From Streptomyces sp. NRRL F-2580 (lineage in GTDB: Bacteria > Actinomycetota > Actinomycetes > Streptomycetales > Streptomycetaceae), in contig NZ_JOIR01000005.1 in assembly GCF_000720115.1 (NCBI RefSeq), positions 62,001-126,000 on the forward strand: a stretch of 64,000 bases of DNA. Direction: 5' to 3'. Each line of letters opens with the position of its first letter. The first letter of the stretch is position 1. Of this stretch, positions 37,299 to 44,971 are shown piece after piece. A program made the translations under genes and the position numbers. The notes beneath the pieces are model-generated. The model was given only the letters and a program-made list of their open reading frames with translations. It made no database searches and had not been told where the DNA came from.

Positions 37299-38297
37299 TT
37301 ACGACACCGTGGGGTCGCCGCTCGCGAGGGCGATGGCCAGCGGGGTGCGCTCGTAGAGCACCTGGTGGCCGTGGCGGGCGGAGATGAGCAGGCCCGCCGC
37401 GTGCAGGGTGCCGAGATGCGCCGAGACCGTGGACGGGGCGAGGCCGAGCCGGTGGGCCAGTGCCGTGGTGGAGGACGGTTCGTCCAGCGCGCACAGCACG
37501 TCGGCCCGGGCCCGCCCCAGCAGGCGGGCGAGCGCGGCCGGGGTGTCCTCCCGTACCGGGGTCCACAGGGCGCCGACCCCCCGGGCCGGGTAGACCACGG
37601 TCGGCTGCCAGGGCGGGTCGAAGCCGCCCGCGATCTGCGGCCAGACGAAGGCGCTCGGCATGAGCACGAGGCCCTGGCCGCCCAGAACGCGTTCGTGGTG
37701 CGACGGCCGCTCGATGGTCAGGGTGAGGGAGGCGGCGTCCCACGAGAGGTCGGGGTGCAGACCGTCGAAGAGCGACTCCAGGCCGCCGGCCGCGAGGCGG
37801 CGCGTGTGGAAGAGGACATCGGCCTCCAGCAGGGCCCGCAGGCGCGGCCAGTGCGGCTCGACCAGGACGCTCCAGGCCCGTTCGATCAGATCGGCCAGCT
37901 CCTGCACCGACCGCGCCGGATCGGCGAGCAGGGCCCGGCCCGCTTCGCTGTCGAGCGCGCCCGGCGTACAGGCCAGGGCCTTGCGCATGTCCTCGCGCGC
38001 CGCGGCCGGATCGGCCGCGCGGATCAGCGCGAGCTCCTCCTCGAAGCTGACTCCGGGGCCGCTCGGCGGCGGGCTGATGAAGTCCGTACTGTGCCCCCGG
38101 CGCGGCATCAGCAGCCACAGCGGCCGCAGGTCCAGCCCGTCGGCGGCGGCCCGGATCCGCCGCAGCCAGGGCAGGTGGTAGCCCTGCCGGTCCGGGCGGT
38201 TCAGGGTGCGCACCGCCTCCTGGGTCTCCCACGCGGGCGACAGCGCGAACCGGCACCGCAGCAGGTCCCGGTGTCCGAAGCGATGGTGCAGGCCCAT
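37299..38297 (-). CDS. ArsR-type regulator with DUF5937 domain
   Basis: The 332-residue protein has an N-terminal DUF5937 region (MGLHHRFGHRDLLRCRFALSPAWETQEAV onward). The C-terminal winged-helix reads ARADVLCALDEPSSTTALAHRLGLAPSTVSAHLGTLHAAGLLISARHGHQVLYERTPL. ATG 38297 follows GGGGAGGGGGG. It is divergent from the MFS pump gene, with 102 bp between the two starts that include a palindrome and an 8-bp direct repeat, so it probably controls that pump. No metal-binding Cys motif is seen, so metals are not the likely ligand. Confidence 0.85.
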   Translation of the reverse strand: MGLHHRFGHRDLLRCRFALSPAWETQEAVRTLNRPDRQGYHLPWLRRIRAAADGLDLRPLWLLMPRRGHSTDFISPPPSGPGVSFEEELALIRAADPAAAREDMRKALACTPGALDSEAGRALLADPARSVQELADLIERAWSVLVEPHWPRLRALLEADVLFHTRRLAAGGLESLFDGLHPDLSWDAASLTLTIERPSHHERVLGGQGLVLMPSAFVWPQIAGGFDPPWQPTVVYPARGVGALWTPVREDTPAALARLLGRARADVLCALDEPSSTTALAHRLGLAPSTVSAHLGTLHAAGLLISARHGHQVLYERTPLAIALASGDPTVS

Positions 38298-38312
38298 CCC
38301 GGCCCCCCTCCC

Positions 38313-38343
38313 CACACGTGTGCGTCGCCTCAATACCTCAATA
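38313..38343. promoter_or_regulatory. Operator candidates between arsR-type and MFS genes
   Basis: A perfect 10-bp palindrome CACACGTGTG (38313-38322) is followed by two adjacent copies of CCTCAATA (38328-38343). Both lie in the 102-bp divergent region and are placed to bind the adjacent winged-helix regulator. Confidence 0.5.
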
Positions 38344-38399
38344 TTCGGGTACGGACGAATCTCTGGAGCGCGGCGGCTCCGGTGCGGACGCTGGACCCC

Positions 38400-39656
38400 A
38401 TGCCAGCCGACACCCAGGCGCCCGCGCGGTCCACGCCGTCACCGGGCTACCGCTCCGTCTTCCGGACCCGAGAATTCCGCCCCGTCTTCGCCGCCCACCT
38501 GATGTCCGTACTCGGCGTCGTCGTCGCCGAGATCTCCCTCACCGTGCTCGTCTACCGCGCCACCGGCTCACCCCTGATGAGCGCGCTCACCTTCGCCCTC
38601 GGCTTCCTCCCGTACGCCCTCGGCGGCACGCTGCTCGCCGGGATCGCCGACCGGCACCCCGCCCGGCGGGTGCTCGTCGCGTGCGACCTCGTCTGCGCGG
38701 CCTGCGCGACGGCCATGATCCTGCCGGGCACGCCCGTCGCCGTGCTCCTCGCCCTGCGCTGCGCGATGGCCTTCGTGGCGCCGCTCTTCCAGGGCACGCG
38801 CAACGCCTCCCTCGCCGACATCCTCGGCCCCGGCGACACCTTCGTCCTGGGCCGCTCGCTGATGCGCATGGTGGCCCAGAGCGCCCAGCTCGTCGGATTC
38901 GGCCTCGGCGGACTGCTGCTCACCGTGCTCGCACCGCGCGGGGCCATCGCCCTCACCGCCGCCGGATTCCTCGGATCCGCGCTGCTGCTGCGCCTGGGCA
39001 CGCGCAGCCGGCCCGCCCGTACGAGCGCCCGTACCTCCCCCCTCGCCGGACTGCGCGCCGTCCTCGGCCGGCGCCGGCTGCGCGCGCTCACCCTGCTCTT
39101 CTGGCTGCCGCCCGTCTTCCTCGTGGTGCCCGAGGCGCTGCTCGCCCCCTACGTCGACGGCATCGGCGCCGGGACCGCGGTCCTCGGGCTGCTGATGTGC
39201 GCGATGCCCGTCGGCACCATCACCGGTGAACTCTGGGCCGGCTCCGCCCTCACCGCCCGGACGCGATCGCGGATCGTGGCCCCGCTCGCCGCCGCCGGTC
39301 TGCTGCCGCTCCTGCTCTTCGCCGGCCGGCCGGGCGTGCCCCTCCTGCTGACCGCGCTGCTGCTCGCCGGCCTGGCCCACGCCTACACCCTCGGGCTGGA
39401 CCAGTGGTACGTCGACGCGGTGCCCGAGGAGCTGCGCGGACGGGCGATGACCCTGCTCAGCACCGGCCTGATGACCCTCCAGGGAGTGGGCATGGCCCTG
39501 GCCGGTCTCGCTGCCGAGTTCCTGCCGGTGCACGCGGTCGTCACCGGTTCCGGGATCCTCGGCACGGCCGTCGTCCTGCTGCTCCTCGCCGAACTCCGGG
39601 CCGCCGCCCGGCAGGAGGGGGGACTGAAGGATGAGACGGCCCCCGCCGCGAAGTGA
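38400..39656 (+). CDS. MFS transporter
   Basis: The 418-residue major facilitator has about 12 membrane segments. It starts SVFRTREFRPVFAAHLMSVLG and has the loop 2-3 motif GGTLLAGIADRHPARRVLVACDL (GxxxDRxxxRR). Sequence around RCAMAFVAPLFQGTRNASLADILG is typical of DHA1/DHA3-type drug exporters. ATG 38400 was chosen as the first fold-consistent start; a ribosome site is not obvious. The neighbouring ArsR/DUF5937 gene is divergent, suggesting inducible efflux; the substrate is unknown. Confidence 0.88.
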   Translation: MPADTQAPARSTPSPGYRSVFRTREFRPVFAAHLMSVLGVVVAEISLTVLVYRATGSPLMSALTFALGFLPYALGGTLLAGIADRHPARRVLVACDLVCAACATAMILPGTPVAVLLALRCAMAFVAPLFQGTRNASLADILGPGDTFVLGRSLMRMVAQSAQLVGFGLGGLLLTVLAPRGAIALTAAGFLGSALLLRLGTRSRPARTSARTSPLAGLRAVLGRRRLRALTLLFWLPPVFLVVPEALLAPYVDGIGAGTAVLGLLMCAMPVGTITGELWAGSALTARTRSRIVAPLAAAGLLPLLLFAGRPGVPLLLTALLLAGLAHAYTLGLDQWYVDAVPEELRGRAMTLLSTGLMTLQGVGMALAGLAAEFLPVHAVVTGSGILGTAVVLLLLAELRAAARQEGGLKDETAPAAK

Positions 39657-39664
39657 CCTCCCGG

Positions 39665-39670
39665 TAGGGT
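39665..39670 (+). promoter_or_regulatory. -10 element for leaderless absC mRNA
   Basis: TAGGGT is 7 nt before GTG 39678 and lies in the 21-bp gap after the MFS stop. It gives absC its own promoter. Confidence 0.55.
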
Positions 39671-39677
39671 CGGGGAC

Positions 39678-40187
39678 GTGCCCAAGCCGCTCAGCCTTCC
39701 CTTCGACCCCATCGCCCGCGCCGACGAGCTCTGGCAGCAGCGCTGGGGGCCCGTGCCCTCGATGGCCGCGATCACCTCGATCATGCGGGCGCACCAGATC
39801 CTGCTCAGCGAGGTCGACGCCGTGGTCAAGCCGTACGGGCTGACCTTCGCGCGGTACGAGGCCCTGGTGCTGCTCACCTTCTCCAAGGCCGGGGAACTGC
39901 CGATGTCGAAGATCGGCGAGCGTCTGATGGTCCACCCGACCTCGGTGACGAACACCGTGGACCGGCTGGTGAGGTCCGGGCTGGTCGACAAGCGGCCCAA
40001 CCCGAACGACGGCCGCGGCACCCTCGCCTCCATCACGGAGAAGGGCCGCGAGGTGGTCGAGGCGGCCACGAAGGACCTGATGGCGATCGAGTTCGGCCTC
40101 GGCGCCTACGACGCCGAGGAGTGCGCGGAGATCTTCGCGCTGCTGCGCCCGCTGCGGGTGGCCGCCGCGGACTTCGAGGAGTCCTGA
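39678..40187 (+). CDS. absC: MarR-family zinc-responsive regulator AbsC
   Basis: The 169-residue MarR protein matches my memory of AbsC (SCO5405). That protein is a pleiotropic regulator of antibiotic production in S. coelicolor that responds to zinc. The helix-turn-helix is ELPMSKIGERLMVHPTSVTNTVDRLVRSGLVDKRPNPNDGRG. The N-terminal MPKPLSLPFDPIARADELWQQRWGPVPSMAAITSIMRAHQ is characteristic. GTG 39678 is preceded by TAGGGT at 7 nt, so the mRNA is probably leaderless. It is followed after 87 nt by a DUF3817 gene. Confidence 0.9.
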   Translation: MPKPLSLPFDPIARADELWQQRWGPVPSMAAITSIMRAHQILLSEVDAVVKPYGLTFARYEALVLLTFSKAGELPMSKIGERLMVHPTSVTNTVDRLVRSGLVDKRPNPNDGRGTLASITEKGREVVEAATKDLMAIEFGLGAYDAEECAEIFALLRPLRVAAADFEES

Positions 40188-40261
40188 GGCGGACCCGGGC
40201 GGACCCCCGGGCCCGTCCCGCGATCACCGGGGCCGCGTCAAGATCGAGCAAAACGGACGGT

Positions 40262-40267
40262 TAGGCT
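40262..40267 (+). promoter_or_regulatory. -10 element for leaderless DUF3817 gene
   Basis: TAGGCT is 7 nt before ATG 40275, with no Shine-Dalgarno between them. Confidence 0.55.
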
Positions 40268-40274
40268 CGTCCGC

Positions 40275-40604
40275 ATGAAACGAAGCGTGCTGACCCGCTA
40301 CCGCGTCATGGCCTACGTGACCGCGGTCATGCTCCTGATCCTCTGTGCCTGCATGGTGGCGAAGTACGGCTTCGACACCGGCGCCGGCCTGACCTTCGCG
40401 GTCTCGCAGGCCCACGGCGTCCTCTTCATGATCTACCTGGTCTTCGCCTTCGACCTGGGCTCCAAGGCCAAGTGGTCCTTCGGCAAGCTCCTCTGGGTGC
40501 TCGTGTCGGGCACGATTCCGCTGGCCGCCTTCTTCGTCGAGCGCAAGGTCCGCGCCGAGGTGGAACCGCTGGTCAGCGACTCGCTGGCGACCGCCAAGGC
40601 CTGA
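40275..40604 (+). CDS. DUF3817 membrane protein (second copy)
   Basis: The 109-residue protein has three membrane segments (about 8-30, 38-58 and 72-90) and the family pattern TFAVSQAHGVLFMIYLVFAFDLGSKAKWSFGK. It is a paralogue of the protein at 35360 but lacks a downstream thiamine-binding partner. ATG 40275 has TAGGCT 7 nt upstream. It lies between absC and icmA; the function is unknown. Confidence 0.88.
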   Translation: MKRSVLTRYRVMAYVTAVMLLILCACMVAKYGFDTGAGLTFAVSQAHGVLFMIYLVFAFDLGSKAKWSFGKLLWVLVSGTIPLAAFFVERKVRAEVEPLVSDSLATAKA

Positions 40605-40654
40605 TACGAGGCGAGCGTCACCCACCCCCGGGGCGGGTCCCCGGGGGTTGCCCA

Positions 40655-40684
40655 TCGACATTTACTAGGACGTCCTAGTAAATT
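40655..40684 (+). promoter_or_regulatory. icmA promoter with 22-bp palindromic operator
   Basis: -35 TCGACA (40655-40660), an 18-bp spacer and -10 TAAATT (40679-40684) form a promoter whose transcript would start near ATG 40692, 7 nt after the -10. A perfect palindrome (half-site TTTACTAGGAC, 40661-40682) fills the spacer and overlaps the -10. A repressor bound here would block RNA polymerase. Confidence 0.75.
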
Positions 40685-40691
40685 CATGGGT

Positions 40692-42392
40692 ATGGACGCA
40701 GACGCCATCGAGGAGGGCCGCCGTCGCTGGCAGGCCCGGTACGACAAGGCCCGCAAGCGCGAGGCCGATTTCACGACGCTCTCCGGAGATGACGTCGACC
40801 CCGTCTACGGGCCCCGGCCCGGCGACGCGTACGAGGGGTTCGAGCGCATCGGGTGGCCCGGGGAGTACCCGTACACCCGGGGGCTGCACGCCACCGGCTA
40901 CCGCGGGCGGACCTGGACCATCCGGCAGTTCGCCGGGTTCGGCAACGCCGAGCAGACCAACGAGCGCTACAAGATGATCCTGGCCGCCGGCGGCGGCGGG
41001 CTCTCCGTGGCCTTCGACATGCCGACCCTCATGGGGCGCGACTCCGACGACCCCCGCTCGCTGGGCGAGGTCGGGCACTGCGGGGTCGCCATCGACTCCG
41101 CCTCCGACATGGAGATCCTGTTCAAGGACATCCCGCTGGGTGACGTCACGACCTCGATGACGATCTCGGGCCCCGCCGTGCCCGCCTTCTGCATGTACCT
41201 GGTCGCCGCCGAGCGGCAGGGTGTGGACCCCGCCGTGCTCAACGGCACGCTCCAGACCGACATCTTCAAGGAGTACATCGCCCAGAAGGAGTGGCTCTTC
41301 GAACCCGAGCCGCACCTGCGCCTCATCGGCGACCTGATGGAGTACTGCACCAAGGGCATCCCGGCCTACAAGCCGCTGTCCGTCTCGGGCTACCACATCC
41401 GCGAGGCCGGGGCCACGGCCGCGCAGGAGCTCGCCTACACCCTCGCCGACGGTTTCGGTTACGTGGAGCTCGGCCTCTCCCGCGGCATGGACGTGGACGC
41501 CTTCGCGCCCGGCCTCTCCTTCTTCTTCGACGCGCACCTCGACTTCTTCGAGGAGATCGCCAAGTTCCGCGCCGCCCGCCGCATCTGGGCGCGCTGGATG
41601 AAGGAGGTCTACGGGGCGAAGAGCGAGAAGTCGATGTGGCTGCGCTTCCACACCCAGACCGCCGGCGTCTCCCTGACCGCGCAGCAGCCGTACAACAACG
41701 TCGTGCGCACCGCCGTGGAGGCCCTCGCGGCCGTCCTCGGCGGCACCAACTCCCTGCACACCAACGCCCTCGACGAGACCCTCGCCCTGCCGAGCGAGCA
41801 GGCGGCCGAGATCGCCCTGCGCACCCAGCAGGTGCTGATGGAGGAGACCGGCGTCGCCAACGTGGCGGACCCGCTGGGCGGTTCCTGGTTCGTGGAGCAG
41901 CTCACCGACCGCATCGAGGCCGACGCCGAGAAGATCTTCGAGCAGATCAAGGAGCGCGGCCTGCGCGCCCACCCGGACGGACAGCACCCCATCGGACCGA
42001 TCACCTCGGGCATCCTGCGCGGCATCGAGGACGGCTGGTTCACCGGGGAGATCGCCGAGTCGGCCTTCCAGTACCAGAGGTCGCTGGAGAAGGGCGACAA
42101 GCGGGTCGTCGGCGTCAACGTCCACCACGGGTCGGTCACCGGGGACCTGGAGATCCTCCGGGTCAGCCACGAGGTGGAGACCGTCCAGGTACGGGAGCTG
42201 ACGGCGCGCAAGGCCCGGCGCGACGACGCCAGGGTCACCGCCTCCCTGAAGGCCATGCTCGACGCCGCCCGGGACGGGTCGAACATGATCCCGGCCATGC
42301 TGGACGCGGTGCGCGCCGAGGCCACGCTGGGCGAGATCTGCAACGTCCTGCGCGACGAGTGGGGCACCTACACGGAGCCGCCGGGCTTCTAG
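40692..42392 (+). CDS. icmA: Isobutyryl-CoA mutase large subunit IcmA
   Basis: The 566-residue TIM-barrel mutase subunit catalyses the AdoCbl-dependent interconversion of isobutyryl-CoA and n-butyryl-CoA. This links valine breakdown to the butyryl and methylmalonyl pools used for polyketides. The sequence ([71 protein letters not shown]) is characteristic. The B12-binding small subunit IcmB is not in the window. I chose ATG 40692 because it gives 566 residues, as I recall for IcmA, and TAAATT sits 7 nt upstream; ATG 40686 is the alternative. The likely control is the palindrome in its promoter. Confidence 0.93.
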   Translation: MDADAIEEGRRRWQARYDKARKREADFTTLSGDDVDPVYGPRPGDAYEGFERIGWPGEYPYTRGLHATGYRGRTWTIRQFAGFGNAEQTNERYKMILAAGGGGLSVAFDMPTLMGRDSDDPRSLGEVGHCGVAIDSASDMEILFKDIPLGDVTTSMTISGPAVPAFCMYLVAAERQGVDPAVLNGTLQTDIFKEYIAQKEWLFEPEPHLRLIGDLMEYCTKGIPAYKPLSVSGYHIREAGATAAQELAYTLADGFGYVELGLSRGMDVDAFAPGLSFFFDAHLDFFEEIAKFRAARRIWARWMKEVYGAKSEKSMWLRFHTQTAGVSLTAQQPYNNVVRTAVEALAAVLGGTNSLHTNALDETLALPSEQAAEIALRTQQVLMEETGVANVADPLGGSWFVEQLTDRIEADAEKIFEQIKERGLRAHPDGQHPIGPITSGILRGIEDGWFTGEIAESAFQYQRSLEKGDKRVVGVNVHHGSVTGDLEILRVSHEVETVQVRELTARKARRDDARVTASLKAMLDAARDGSNMIPAMLDAVRAEATLGEICNVLRDEWGTYTEPPGF

Positions 42393-42470
42393 CCCCGCGC
42401 CCCCGCCGCACGGTGTGAGACGGCCGGCCGCGGTGCCCCCTACGGGCGCCGCGGCCGGCCGTTTCGCCGC

Positions 42471-43091
42471 TCAGGCCGCGGCGGGGCCGCGCAGGCCGTG
42501 CATCAGGAGGGCCGTGAAGGTGGCCACCCAGAGTTCGTCCACCGGTTCGGAGCTCACCAGGGCGCGGTGCACCACCGTGCCCGCGATCACGTCGAAGATC
42601 AGGTCCGTGGTGCGGTCCGCGAGGGACTCGTCCTCCTCGTACGGGAGTTCACCGCGGGCCTGGGCCCGTTCGCGTCCCAGTACGACGAGACGTTTCTGCC
42701 GGTCCACGATCGCCGACCGGATCCGGTCGCGCAGGGCCTCGTCGCGGGTGGACTCGGCGACGACCGCCATCAGGGCCGTACGGGCCTCCGGGCGCCGCAG
42801 CAGCGCCGCGAACTGCAGGACGACGTTCTCGATGTCGGCTTCGAGGGAGCCCCGGTCCGGGAGTTCGAGCGCGTCGAAGAGCTCCGCCACCGCGTCCACG
42901 ACCAGTTCGTTCTTGCCCGCCCAGCGCCGGTAGAGGGTGGTCTTGGCGACCCCCGCGCGGGCCGATACGTCGCCCATCGTCAGCTTCGACCAGCCCAGCT
43001 CGACCAGCGCGTCCCGGGTCGCGGCGAGGATGGCGGTGTCCGCGGCGGCGCTGCGGGGACGACCGGTGCGGCCGGGGCTGGGGTTGCGCAT
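42471..43091 (-). CDS. TetR-family transcriptional regulator
   Basis: The 206-residue TetR protein has a typical N-terminal HTH: RSAAADTAILAATRDALVELGWSKLTMGDVSARAGVAKTTLYRRWAGKNELV. The C-terminal ligand domain is helical. The longer frame begins at 43103, but ATG 43091 (MRNPSPGRTGRP) has TATGGT 7 nt upstream and fits a leaderless transcript. It is convergent with icmA and divergent from the thioredoxin-fold gene. A 23-bp palindrome lies 88 bp upstream. Its ligand is unknown, and it may or may not act on icmA. Confidence 0.9.
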   Translation of the reverse strand: MRNPSPGRTGRPRSAAADTAILAATRDALVELGWSKLTMGDVSARAGVAKTTLYRRWAGKNELVVDAVAELFDALELPDRGSLEADIENVVLQFAALLRRPEARTALMAVVAESTRDEALRDRIRSAIVDRQKRLVVLGRERAQARGELPYEEDESLADRTTDLIFDVIAGTVVHRALVSSEPVDELWVATFTALLMHGLRGPAAA

Positions 43092-43098
43092 GGCCGAG

Positions 43099-43104
43099 AC
43101 CATA
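43099..43104 (-). promoter_or_regulatory. -10 element for leaderless tetR mRNA
   Basis: TATGGT on the minus strand is 7 nt before ATG 43091. Confidence 0.5.
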
Positions 43105-43178
43105 CCCGCCGGTAGCCGAGGCGCCCGCTGTGGCTCAGATCACGGGACGCGAAACGCCCCGGACGGCCGCCGGGGGAG

Positions 43179-43201
43179 TTACGCTACGGCTCGTAGCGTA
43201 A
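43179..43201. promoter_or_regulatory. 23-bp TetR-type operator palindrome
   Basis: TTACGCTACG, a 3-bp centre GCT and the exact complement CGTAGCGTAA form a perfect inverted repeat between the divergent TetR and co-chaperone genes. The length and TACG-rich half-sites resemble TetR-family operators, so binding by the adjacent TetR is likely. Confidence 0.65.
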
Positions 43202-43363
43202 GAGCGACAACCACGCGAAGGGCTACAGGCGCCAGGTGGGGACCCGGCGCCGATCAGCACCACGACCAGTATCGGACCAGCACCACGATCGCGACGGACG
43301 GCCGGTACGGCCAATTCACGCGATCTTTTTCGTCGGCGCGCGCACACGGGGGAGGATGTACGC

Positions 43364-44368
43364 ATGCAGCCCAGAAACATGTCCATGAGCGGCGTCGTCG
43401 ACCTCGCCGCGGTGAAGGCGGCCGGCGAGGCCAAGGCCAAGGCCGAGCAGGCCCGCGCCGAAGCGGCACGCCAGGCCGGCCAGGGTGGCGGGGCGGGCCC
43501 CTCCGCCGGCGCGGTGCCGCCGTCCGCGCTCGTCATCGACGTAGACGAGGCCGGCTTTGAACGCGATGTGCTCCAGCTCTCCGCCGAGGTCCCGGTCGTC
43601 CTGGACTTCTGGGCCGAGTGGTGCCAGCCGTGCAAACAGCTCAGCCCGCTGCTGGAGCGTCTGACCGTCGAGGCGAACGGCCGCCTCGTGCTGGCCAAGG
43701 TCGACGTCGACGCCAACCAGATGCTGATGCAGCAGTTCCAGATCCAGGGCATCCCGGCGGTCTTCGCCGTGGTCGCCGGTCAGGTGCTGCCGCTCTTCCA
43801 GGGCGTGGCCCCCGAGGAGCAGATCCGCGAGACCCTGGCCCAGCTGGTGCAGGTCGCCGAGGAGCGCTTCGGGATCATCGGCATCGAGGTGGACCCGAAC
43901 GCGGAAGGGGCCGCTCCGGCCGCCCCGACCGAGACCGAGGCCCCGGCCGGCCCGTACGACGCCCTGCTGGAGGCGGCCGTCGTCGCGCTGGACGCCGGTG
44001 ACCTGGGCGGCGCGGTGCAGGCGTACAAGAACGTGCTCGTGGACGACCCGGCCAACACCGAGGCCAAGCTGGGCTTGGCCCAGGCCGAGCTCCTCGCCCG
44101 CGTCCAGCACATGAACCCGCAGGCGGTGCGTGCCGCGGCGGCCGAGAACCCGAAGGACCCGGCGGCCCAGATCGCGGCGGCCGACCTCGACCTGGTCGGC
44201 GGTCACGTGGAGGACGCGTTCGGGCGTCTGGTGGACACCGTGCGCGTCACGTTCGGTGAGGACCGGGACGCCGTGCGGCTACGGCTGCTGGAGATGTTCG
44301 AGGTCATCGGTGCCGACGACCCGCGGGTGTCCGCGGCGCGTACGGCGCTCGCGCGGGTGCTCTTCTAG
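43364..44368 (+). CDS. Thioredoxin-fold co-chaperone (YbbN/CnoX-like)
   Basis: The 334-residue cytoplasmic protein has a Gln/Ala/Lys-rich N-terminus, a thioredoxin domain (about 55-165) and a TPR-like helical C-terminus (about 200-330). The active site is WCQPCK at 86-91 in DFWAEWCQPCKQLSPLLERL; both cysteines are kept, but Gln replaces the usual Gly. A cis-Pro segment GIPAVFAV follows. This layout matches CnoX/YbbN chaperedoxins that protect substrates of GroEL. ATG 43364 follows GGGGAGG. Confidence 0.9.
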   Translation: MQPRNMSMSGVVDLAAVKAAGEAKAKAEQARAEAARQAGQGGGAGPSAGAVPPSALVIDVDEAGFERDVLQLSAEVPVVLDFWAEWCQPCKQLSPLLERLTVEANGRLVLAKVDVDANQMLMQQFQIQGIPAVFAVVAGQVLPLFQGVAPEEQIRETLAQLVQVAEERFGIIGIEVDPNAEGAAPAAPTETEAPAGPYDALLEAAVVALDAGDLGGAVQAYKNVLVDDPANTEAKLGLAQAELLARVQHMNPQAVRAAAAENPKDPAAQIAAADLDLVGGHVEDAFGRLVDTVRVTFGEDRDAVRLRLLEMFEVIGADDPRVSAARTALARVLF

Positions 44369-44438
44369 GCCCGATCCGACCCGATCCGCCCGATCCGGCC
44401 CGGCTCCGGGCGGCCGGCGATTTGTTGACACGTAGATG

Positions 44439-44484
44439 AACAGCGGCCGCGCTTTACCAAAACTTGGTAATCGCGGCCGCTGTT
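44439..44484. promoter_or_regulatory. Nested palindrome downstream of the co-chaperone gene
   Basis: An outer 13-bp perfect stem (AACAGCGGCCGCG and its complement) encloses an inner palindrome TTACCAA-AAC-TTGGTAA (44454-44470), with two and one unpaired bases between them. No T-run follows. The outer stem may terminate the co-chaperone transcript; the inner site looks like a repressor operator. Confidence 0.6.
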
Positions 44485-44495
44485 ACTCGCAGTAA
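44483..44495. promoter_or_regulatory. TTACT-CGC-AGTAA palindrome
   Basis: A perfect 5-bp inverted repeat with a 3-bp centre abuts the nested palindrome and shares the TTAC half-site theme with its neighbours. Confidence 0.4.
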
Positions 44496-44608
44496 ATCGA
44501 ACCCCGTGAACTGTCCGGTGTGTTCACCATTCCACCGTTCTGTCGTGGCCCCGGGTAACACCCTGTGTTGCTGCCCGACCGCGGCAGGTCGTACTCAGGT
44601 TATCTGCC

Positions 44609-44626
44609 CGTTACCCGCCAGTAACG
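44609..44626. promoter_or_regulatory. CGTTAC-N6-GTAACG palindrome
   Basis: CGTTAC, CCGCCA, GTAACG forms a perfect 6-bp inverted repeat about 350 bp upstream of the DUF6230 start. It is an operator candidate for the DUF6230-DUF6114 operon. Confidence 0.5.
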
Positions 44627-44971
44627 AACCCCCTTGTGCCCCGGCCGGGAATGGACCACGATCGGCGACGCTCGGTCCTTCCCGCAGAGCCGCTCACTCG
44701 GAGCCGCGGTGAAGGGTCCCCACCGAGTCGGCCTGTGGCAGTGGCACCGGCCGTGGGACAGGGGGGTCTCTGCCACACCGGCGGGGCCTGTCCTCCAGGT
44801 TGCGCGAACGCGTGGCCCAGTGGTTGTCGCTCGGGGGTGATCGCCGGTGTTTCGGACGTGGCACAGCCGCGGCCCGGCCGCCTGCGCTCCTTCCCGAGGA
44901 CGTAGCACTTCTCCCATCCCAGGACGGGCACGGCCCGGACCGGAGATGTACGTCCGAGAAGGAGGAACGAA

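Larger units (their letters stand above)
44369..44971. other. 603-bp intergenic region rich in palindromes
   Basis: No convincing gene was found here. After the co-chaperone stop come three CCCGATCCG-like short repeats (44370-44396) and a TTGACA at 44425-44430. A nested inverted repeat (44439-44484) and two further TTAC palindromes (44483-44495, 44609-44626) follow. The last 340 bp are GC-rich without features I can name, ending with the AGAAGGAGG ribosome site of the DUF6230 gene. The region is probably a long regulatory or 5' leader zone for that operon. Confidence 0.6.

Noticed and set aside
36208..38256. 682-codon frame as a fusion of GH6 and regulator
   Set aside because: The upstream part is an out-of-frame shadow of the DUF5937/ArsR gene. 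A Shine-Dalgarno and signal peptide mark the true start at 37227.
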